Positions 6,837-11,349 of a stretch of 11,349 bases of DNA are shown here, in pieces. The translations under genes were made by a program, and so were the position numbers. A model generated the notes under the pieces. That model was not told the DNA's origin. It made no database searches and was given only the letters and a program-made list of their open reading frames with translations. The stretch lies in NCBI GenBank assembly GCA_024635735.1, contig JAGXII010000047.1, forward strand, positions 1 to 11,349, given 5' to 3'. This DNA comes from Christiangramia sp. (lineage in GTDB: Bacteria > Bacteroidota > Bacteroidia > Flavobacteriales > Flavobacteriaceae). Position 1 is the stretch's first letter, and each line of letters begins with the position of its first letter.

Positions 6837-8081
6837 ATGCGTGATTCAATAATTTCAGGACTTAATGATCCTCCAGAACTGGAAAGATTATACCGAAAGA
6901 ACAAAACTGAATTCCGTGAGATATTTAGTTCTGTTTATTCTGAATACCGGGAGCTTCCTATCGTTCAATTCTGGAAAGAAAGGCTTAATTATCAATCTGA
7001 AGCAATTTCCTGGGGATCCAGACATGAATTTATATTCATCTTTATAACATCCTTAATTGCCGGATTACTGGCCAAATTTCCTGTGATTTTTGACATAAGT
7101 GAAGAATTCTTTTATCCCCGGAATATTGGTTTTTTAGTCTTCCCTTTTTTGACGGCCTATTTTGGATGGAAAAATAATTTATCATTTAAAAAAACCATTT
7201 TCATCATTGGTTTTATGCTTGCCTCTATGCTATATATAAATTTCCTCCCAAATGATCTGGAAAGCGATACGCTGATTCTGGCCTGCCTCCATTTACCCTT
7301 ATTATTATGGGTGATTTTTGGGCTTTCATTTACCGGTAAAGAGTTCAGGCATTTTAATAAACGACTGGAATTTTTAAGATTTAACGGGGATCTTGTAGTG
7401 ATGTCGGCCTTACTCGTAATAGCAGGTATTATAATGACCGGAATAACTATTGGGTTATTTGACCTGATAGGTTACGATATCACAGAATTTTATTTTGAAT
7501 ATGTCGTGATCTTCGCGCTGCCCGCGATACCTCTCCTGGCAGCTTTACTCACCCAAACCAACCCGCAGCTTGTAAACAAAGTTTCGCCCATAATTGCAAA
7601 AATATTCAGTCCGCTGGTATTAATAATGCTGGCCATTTATCTGGGTGCCATCATTTATTCGGGGAAGGATCCCTATAACGACAGGGAATTCCTGCTAATA
7701 TTCAACCTTCTTCTCATAGGAGTTATGGCTTTAATTTTATTTTCGGTAGCCGAAAGTTCCACGAATGAGAAAGGACTATCCGGTGTTTGGGTTTTATTAC
7801 CTTTGTCAATACTAACTATCATTGTAAATTCCATAGCGCTCTCGGCTATTATTTTCCGGATTTCTGAATTGGGATTTACTCCTAACCGCGTTGCGGTTCT
7901 TGGAGCCAATATTTTGATTTTGATCCATCTGTTAATTGTCGCATTCAGGCTTTATAAGGCAATATCAAGGAAAGGCTCTGTTATGGAGGTAGGCAAATCT
8001 ATCGTACAGTATTTTCCCGTTTATTTTATCTGGACTATTGTGGTGGTTTTTCTGTTTCCGGTACTTTTTAATTTTAAATAA
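6837..8081 (+). CDS. DUF4153-type polytopic membrane protein
   Basis: This 414-residue inner-membrane protein has a soluble charged N-terminal part (about 1-60, with ELERLYRKNKTEFREIF) followed by about 10-11 membrane segments between 63 and 411. The block FSPLVLIMLAIYLGAIIYSGKDP (about 257-279) and the later RISELGFTPNRVAVLG (341-356) match the hallmark pattern of the DUF4153/DUF4173 family, where an R-I-S-E-x-G-x-T-x-N-R motif precedes the penultimate helices. No enzymatic activity is established for the family as far as I know. The stop codon shares one base with the next ATG (TAATG), which couples it to the putative oxygenase gene. A second ORF in this region, 6865-7047, is only an out-of-frame shadow. 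Confidence 0.87.
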   Translation: MRDSIISGLNDPPELERLYRKNKTEFREIFSSVYSEYRELPIVQFWKERLNYQSEAISWGSRHEFIFIFITSLIAGLLAKFPVIFDISEEFFYPRNIGFLVFPFLTAYFGWKNNLSFKKTIFIIGFMLASMLYINFLPNDLESDTLILACLHLPLLLWVIFGLSFTGKEFRHFNKRLEFLRFNGDLVVMSALLVIAGIIMTGITIGLFDLIGYDITEFYFEYVVIFALPAIPLLAALLTQTNPQLVNKVSPIIAKIFSPLVLIMLAIYLGAIIYSGKDPYNDREFLLIFNLLLIGVMALILFSVAESSTNEKGLSGVWVLLPLSILTIIVNSIALSAIIFRISELGFTPNRVAVLGANILILIHLLIVAFRLYKAISRKGSVMEVGKSIVQYFPVYFIWTIVVVFLFPVLFNFK

Positions 8082-8854
8082 TGATGAAGACAGAATATTT
8101 TGTAAAAGAGAACTCGATTGTACGGGAAATATGGGGTAAGAGCGATACTATTCTTTTCATTTTCGCCGGAGCCTCTGCTGAGTTTGCGCTAAACAAAGCG
8201 GTAGACTGGTTATATTATACAGGCAGATTACCAAAAGACCCTCTGGGCAGACTTTTTTCGACCGTGGGTTATGCCCGCCGGATAGTCTTTGCAGAAAAGG
8301 AATCGGCTATCAAGGCCATTACGAAAATGAATACGATTCATGGTTCTGTAGAATCTGAACGCGGAAAAAATATTCCGGACTGGGCATACCGGGATGTGCT
8401 TTTTATGCTCATCGATTATTCAATCATCTCCTTTGAGGTTTTGGAGCGTTCTTTAACAATTTCAGAAAAAGAAGAGATTTTTGATGTGTTTTACAGGGTT
8501 GGAAGAGAGATGAAACTAAAAGAACTACCGGAAACATATGGGAGTTTTCAAAGAATGCGGAAAACTCATTTGGAGCAGCATCTCTATTACAGTGAATATA
8601 CCCGTGACCTTTACCGGCAATATCGAAAACACCTGGGGCTGTTTAGATATCAATTGCTATTGGAAACCCAGACTCTAATCACCCCGGAGAAAGTAAGAAA
8701 GTTATTGGGTCTTCGAAGATTTTCCCTGTTAAGCCCTTTAATTATTATTTATAAAATAAGCAGAAGTCTAAAATTAGACTTTTTGCTAAAATCGCTCATC
8801 CTGCCTTCAGAATATAAAAAGGAGATCAGATCTCTGGATAGCGTACTAACCTGA
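8081..8854 (+). CDS. oxygenase MpaB/DUF2236-family protein (putative b-type haem protein)
   Basis: This 257-residue, mostly helical protein fits the MpaB/Lcp-like family (DUF2236), which includes latex-clearing rubber oxygenase and the fungal MpaB oxygenase that cleaves a prenyl chain. Family-type segments are IVREIWGKSDT (13-23), KDPLGRLFSTVGYARR (52-67), IHGSV (86-90), RDVLFMLIDYSI (104-115) and the helix around EKEEIFDVFYRVG (129-141). R57, T61 and H87 are in the order of the conserved Arg, Thr and proximal haem His of Lcp (R-x3-T then His), so haem binding is plausible. No signal peptide is seen; a hydrophobic stretch at about 215-225 might touch the membrane. ATG 8081 overlaps the previous stop; ATG 8084 is an equal alternative start. 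Placed between two membrane-protein genes, it may act on a lipid or isoprenoid. The substrate is unknown. Confidence 0.85.
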   Translation: MMKTEYFVKENSIVREIWGKSDTILFIFAGASAEFALNKAVDWLYYTGRLPKDPLGRLFSTVGYARRIVFAEKESAIKAITKMNTIHGSVESERGKNIPDWAYRDVLFMLIDYSIISFEVLERSLTISEKEEIFDVFYRVGREMKLKELPETYGSFQRMRKTHLEQHLYYSEYTRDLYRQYRKHLGLFRYQLLLETQTLITPEKVRKLLGLRRFSLLSPLIIIYKISRSLKLDFLLKSLILPSEYKKEIRSLDSVLT

Positions 8855-8877
8855 TTTTCCCAAGCATTAAATCACCT

Positions 8878-9279
8878 ATGAAAATATCTGCCAGACTTGA
8901 TAGGCGTTCGAGAAAGACATACATCATTTCCTTCCTGGTATTACTCCTGGTTGAAATTTCCATTGCTATCTGGATAAAAGATGACTTTATAAGGCCTTAT
9001 TTAGGCGATTTTCTGGTAGTAATCTTAATCTATAGTTTTTTGATGTCGATCTCGAAAATTTCTGTTCTAAAAGCTTTGATCGCCGTATTACTTTTCTCAT
9101 ACGCCGTAGAATTCTTCCAGATGATCAATATTGTAAAAGTCATGCAGTATCAACCACCTGAAGTGATTATGATCGCACTTGGCAGCAGCTTTTCAACGTG
9201 GGATCTTCTCGCCTATTCGCTGGGAATGACGTTTACAGCGGGATTGGAATACTATTATTTAGCAATGATCAGGACTTAA
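8878..9279 (+). CDS. DUF2809-type membrane protein
   Basis: This 133-residue inner-membrane protein has four likely helices at about 13-33, 42-59, 64-82 and 104-125. Motifs FIRPYLGDFLVV (38-48), YAVEFFQ (75-81) and LGSSFSTWDLLAYSLG (101-116) are the family pattern of DUF2809. The acidic and aromatic positions D44, E78, Q81 and W108-D109 lie at membrane edges and might form a polar site, but no activity is known. It follows the oxygenase-like gene by 23 bp and closes the cluster. There is no terminator before the convergent minus-strand gene, which ends 6 bp away. Confidence 0.88.
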   Translation: MKISARLDRRSRKTYIISFLVLLLVEISIAIWIKDDFIRPYLGDFLVVILIYSFLMSISKISVLKALIAVLLFSYAVEFFQMINIVKVMQYQPPEVIMIALGSSFSTWDLLAYSLGMTFTAGLEYYYLAMIRT

Positions 9280-9285
9280 AAACAA

Positions 9286-10521
9286 TTACAATTCTTCAAA
9301 GCCTTCATGCTCGTGAATCTCACCTTTAACGTAGCCTTCGAGATATTTAAACTTTTCGGTTAATTTTCCATTTTCAGTCATTCGGGCACCTTCCAGGATT
9401 TCATCTCTATCATCATTGAAAAAAGCGGGGATCACATGTTGAAGGAACATTTCTCCAAAACCTTCGCTGGCATCTTTTGGGAGTTCACAGGGCAGGTTAT
9501 CTACCGCCATCACTCCAATAGAATTTTTATTATAAAAATCAACTTCTGAAGCAGTTTCAGGATCATAACCGTAAAAAGGTTCCGCAATCGTGGAAGGTCT
9601 GACAGTACTGGCTATGGGTCCTGCAATATCACAGGAAATATCGGCTACATATTTTATCCGGAAGTTTTCCTTTCTGGCTTCCTCGTCAGTGAAAAATACC
9701 GGTGAACCCTGACCATAAAAATGTCCGGCAATGAATACATCGCTATTCTTAGCAAATTTGAAAAAATCTGAAATATAATTTTCGGGATGCTCATAGAATT
9801 CCTTTCGGCTGCCCAATTCTCCATCTACCCGTTTCCCATAATCCAACACGTCTATCAGGCAGAAAACAGGTTCCTCAAATTCTTTTTCGAGATACTCCTT
9901 TGGATCTATCTGGCGAACTTTTAAATGATCAAGAATTTCTTTGGCTCCGTGGGCTACTTTTCCGCTTCCGGTAAGTATAAATTTATAGTTCGGAATCTTG
10001 ATTTTATCAAGCTGTGCCAGCATGGCAGAAAGATCTGGCAGACTTTCTACCTTAGGCAAATCAAAAAGTTTCTCTTTCAAGCCTATTCCCCGCAGGCAAT
10101 TATAAGCTCCCACAAGCCCTGCATACCTTCCAAAACCAATGAGCCTGGCCAGTCTTTTATTCACTATAACTTCATGATCGTAAAGTTCTATATTCTTATT
10201 CAGAATTTCCCTTAACAGGTCTCGATTGTATGGCTGTTCTTTGATGGTATGAGAAAAGAAAAAGTACTTTTTATTCGGAATCAGAGCCGGGACAGGCACT
10301 TCCTTCACGCCGAGTAATACGTCACAATCTGAAACATCCTCCGAAACTTCAAAACCTGCATCCCGGTATTGCTGATCACTAAAAATCCTGATATCAGAAC
10401 TTTCCACTTTGAACTGCGCTTCGGGAAATTTTTCTGCGGCTTCTTTAAGAAGATCCGGTGGAAATACGACACGACGGTCCGGGGGAGTTTTACGCTCTTT
10501 AATGAGTGCAAATTTGATCAT
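9286..10521 (-). CDS. lysine-ketoglutarate reductase / saccharopine dehydrogenase-like NAD(P)-dependent enzyme
   Basis: This 411-residue cytoplasmic oxidoreductase of the alanine dehydrogenase/LYS1 superfamily resembles the LKR half of the eukaryotic bifunctional lysine-degrading enzyme more than alanine dehydrogenase. LKR joins lysine and 2-oxoglutarate into saccharopine. Visible features are FALIKERKTPPDRRVVFPP (4-22), GVKEVP with K73, FFFSHTIKEQ with H91, FGRYAGLVGAYN (130-141), the nucleotide loop TGSGKVAHGA (184-193), VADISCDIAG (292-301) and AVDNLPCELPKDASEGFG (339-356). K73 and H91 are placed like the catalytic Lys/His pair of yeast saccharopine dehydrogenase. No partner for the second pathway step (a LYS9-like domain) lies in the window, so a stand-alone role or a distant partner is possible. 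It has its own promoter at about 10557-10586 and an approximately 30-base leader. The family call is strong; the exact reaction and direction are uncertain. Confidence 0.9.
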   Translation of the reverse strand: MIKFALIKERKTPPDRRVVFPPDLLKEAAEKFPEAQFKVESSDIRIFSDQQYRDAGFEVSEDVSDCDVLLGVKEVPVPALIPNKKYFFFSHTIKEQPYNRDLLREILNKNIELYDHEVIVNKRLARLIGFGRYAGLVGAYNCLRGIGLKEKLFDLPKVESLPDLSAMLAQLDKIKIPNYKFILTGSGKVAHGAKEILDHLKVRQIDPKEYLEKEFEEPVFCLIDVLDYGKRVDGELGSRKEFYEHPENYISDFFKFAKNSDVFIAGHFYGQGSPVFFTDEEARKENFRIKYVADISCDIAGPIASTVRPSTIAEPFYGYDPETASEVDFYNKNSIGVMAVDNLPCELPKDASEGFGEMFLQHVIPAFFNDDRDEILEGARMTENGKLTEKFKYLEGYVKGEIHEHEGFEEL

Positions 10522-10556
10522 ATCTGGAATAGATTTTGTGTAGTTATGAAGTGTCT

Positions 10557-10586
10557 CAAAGATATAAATAAAAAAAATTCCTGAAA
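10557..10586 (-). promoter_or_regulatory. Bacteroidota-type promoter for the LKR-like gene
   Basis: On the minus strand the exact -7 element TATCTTTG (TAnnTTTG, 10564-10557) is preceded after 18 bases by TTTC (10586-10583), one mismatch from the -33 TTTG. Transcription would start near 10550, leaving a leader of about 30 bases before ATG 10521. Confidence 0.72.
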
Positions 10587-10664
10587 TTTTTTATTCCCTC
10601 TTTCCTGTCTTTTCAAAATAAAAAGGAAATAGGTTTCAATGGATAGATTATTTTTTTAATTCTG

Positions 10665-10698
10665 TATCTTTGCTGACCCGATTGAAATTTGCAATCGG
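10665..10698 (+). promoter_or_regulatory. Bacteroidota-type -7 element with a hairpin at the transcript start; probable tmRNA promoter
   Basis: TATCTTTG at 10665-10672 is an exact TAnnTTTG element. No clear TTG is seen at the -33 position. A 7-bp perfect stem CCGATTG / CAATCGG (10678-10684, 10692-10698) begins at about the expected transcription start. No better promoter is visible between here and the tmRNA at 11009, so the tmRNA precursor may start here with a long leader removed by processing. Confidence 0.55.
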
Positions 10699-10734
10699 AA
10701 TTCTTTGAAAAGATGAAAGTGGGATTTTAAATAA

Positions 10735-10793
10735 TTCGTCAACCTGAACTGGTTTCAGCATCTATGTAGGTCCTGAAGCAAGTTCAGGACGAA
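10735..10793. repeat. REP-like inverted repeat (cruciform type)
   Basis: Outer arms TTCGTC (10735-10740) and GACGAA (10788-10793) enclose two inner hairpins: CTGAA-CTGGT-TTCAG (10744-10758) and GTCCTGAA-GCAAG-TTCAGGAC (10770-10790, perfect 8-bp stem). The CTGAAC-TTGTTTCAGG style and symmetry match, from memory, a palindromic element dispersed in many flavobacterial genomes. This is the only copy in the window, so repetition itself cannot be shown here. Confidence 0.6.
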
Positions 10794-10833
10794 TTCGAAC
10801 TGGCTAAAATTTAAAAATTTTAACCGTTCTCAT

Positions 10834-10898
10834 TCGCGTTAGGGATTGCAGCGACATCCCCCGATTTTTTATCGGGGATATAGCAGAAAGCCCGGCCG
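10834..10898 (+). ncRNA. structured RNA-like intergenic element (GGGATTGCAGCG ... AGCAGAAAGCCCG)
   Basis: The central hairpin CCCCGAT-TTTTT-ATCGGGG (10859-10877) sits on an internal loop formed by ATTGCAGCGA and ATATAGCAGAAAG, closed outside by GGG (10842-10844) with CCC (10891-10893). The same layout with a variable central hairpin recurs, from memory, between genes of many flavobacteria, which fits a conserved RNA motif or RNA-encoding mobile repeat. The Rfam family Flavo-1 is a candidate match that I cannot verify. There is no coding potential and no T-run after it, so it is not a terminator. Strand is assigned from the motif orientation as I remember it. Confidence 0.45.
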
Positions 10899-10902
10899 AA
10901 AG

Positions 10903-10931
10903 ACCTGCAAGGTTTTTAAAACCTGGCAGGT
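10903..10931. repeat. 29-bp palindrome with 14-bp arms
   Basis: Arms ACCTGCAAGGTTTT (10903-10916) and AAAACCTGGCAGGT (10918-10931) pair with a single mismatch around one central base. Palindromes of the ACCTGCAAGGTTTT type are, from memory, frequent between genes of Bacteroidota. The minimal loop makes a cruciform or MITE/REP-like element more likely than a terminator. Confidence 0.6.
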
Positions 10932-10944
10932 ATGAAGGAAACGC

Positions 10945-10985
10945 CCACCCAAAGATCCTTCGACAAGCTCAGGACTCAGGGTGGC
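10945..10985. repeat. dispersed-repeat type element containing CTTCGACAAGCTCAGGA
   Basis: CCACCC (10945-10950) and GGGTGG (10979-10984) are complementary ends around a core with CCTTCGACAAGCTCAGG. On the other strand this core translates as LSPELVEG, a typical false peptide from a widespread Bacteroidota repeat. It ends 24 bases before the tmRNA. Confidence 0.55.
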
Positions 10986-11008
10986 AAAGAAGAAGTTCAT
11001 TATTTTAT

Positions 11009-11349
11009 GGGGTCGACTTGGTTTTGACAGCGAGTCTAATTGAGTTGTAAGCACGTAGAGCGCTGGGATATAGCTCTTAAATCTCATATTTCACACTTTT
11101 TTAAACGGCGAGAATAACTACGCCTTGGCTGCGTAACCGAATTACAGTAGGTTATACTTAGTCCCTGCAAGGCAGGGAGCCAAGATGTCTCGTGGAAGCC
11201 TTGATTTACGGCGTCCACACCAGAGGCACCGATAAAGTAAATATAGTGACCGCAGGGCCTTGATGCGGTTGCGAAACTCGAGTGAGGATACGTGTAAAGT
11301 TGGTGGTTTTCGGCCGGCTTTGCATCGACAATCAAGTGAAAACTAAACG
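11009..11349 (+). ncRNA. ssrA: transfer-messenger RNA (tmRNA), 5' and central part; 3' end outside the window
   Basis: tmRNA frees stalled ribosomes and tags the unfinished protein for proteolysis, working with SmpB. The 5' end GGGGTCGACTTGG begins at 11009 and would pair with the missing 3' acceptor strand. The tag reading frame starts at GGC 11107 and gives GENNYALAA followed by TAA (11134-11136), ending in the -ALAA protease signal and close to the Bacteroides tag GETNYALAA. The pseudoknot-rich part follows, for example TCCCTGCAAGGCAGGGA around 11162-11178. 341 bases are visible; at a usual length near 400, some 50-60 remain beyond the edge. A minus-strand ORF across this region is spurious. 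Confidence 0.95.

Larger units (their letters stand above)
10522..11008. other. 487-bp protein-free region: divergent promoters, repeat island and RNA-like element
   Basis: I see no credible protein gene here. In order it holds the minus-strand promoter (10557-10586), a + strand promoter (10665-10672), a hairpin (10678-10698), a cruciform-like repeat (10735-10793), an AT-rich inverted repeat (arms 10802-10812 and 10815-10825, one mismatch), a structured RNA-like element (10834-10898), a 14-bp-arm palindrome (10903-10931) and a further dispersed-repeat type (10945-10985), ending at the tmRNA 5' end. Confidence 0.75.

Noticed and set aside
9925..10215. Plus-strand ORF of 96 codons opposite the LKR-like gene
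   Set aside because: It lies wholly within a recognised minus-strand enzyme gene and shows no domain of its own.
10735..10985. CRISPR array
   Set aside because: The palindromes differ from each other and are not evenly spaced direct repeats; no cas genes are present.
10869..11087. Minus-strand ORF of 72 codons before tmRNA
   Set aside because: It runs through dispersed repeats (false peptide LSPELVEG) and into the tmRNA.
11084..11335. Minus-strand ORF of 83 codons
   Set aside because: It is antisense to tmRNA, whose tag frame is clear on the + strand.

Overview
The window looks like a chromosome segment of a marine-type flavobacterium (Bacteroidota, Flavobacteriaceae, near Gramella/Salegentibacter). 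This rests on AT-rich DNA, genes without Shine-Dalgarno sequences, two exact TAnnTTTG -7 promoter elements, flavobacterial-style protein families, and a tmRNA tag reading GENNYALAA. The genus is an inference.

Layout. (1) Positions 2-505 hold the C-terminal part of kdsA (KDO-8-phosphate synthase), closed by a hairpin terminator. (2) Positions 666-4324 form a three-gene + strand unit: an outer-membrane beta-barrel (porin-like) gene, a BCCT-family betaine-type transporter and a tandem-domain universal stress protein. The barrel gene carries an in-frame TGA just after its signal peptide, so it appears broken. The expected role is compatible-solute entry across both membranes with a cytoplasmic stress partner. 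(3) A bidirectional terminator (4527-4560) separates this unit from a convergent secreted endonuclease/exonuclease/phosphatase-family enzyme (4555-5388, minus).

(4) Positions 5512-9279 are a dense six-gene + strand cluster: a six-helix membrane protein, a winged-helix regulator, a small three-helix membrane protein, a DUF4153-type polytopic membrane protein, an MpaB/DUF2236-type putative haem oxygenase and a DUF2809-type membrane protein. Two near-identical palindromes (TACTTTG-N5-CAAAGT) sit directly before the first and third genes. They look like operators for the encoded regulator. This is the least described and most system-like part of the window.

(5) Positions 9286-10521 (minus) encode a lysine-ketoglutarate reductase/saccharopine dehydrogenase-like enzyme, convergent with the cluster at only 6 bp and with its own recognisable promoter. 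(6) Positions 10522-11008 have no protein gene but hold two divergent promoters, several palindromic dispersed repeats and a structured RNA-like element. (7) Positions 11009-11349 are the 5' and central part of tmRNA (ssrA), whose 3' end lies beyond the window.
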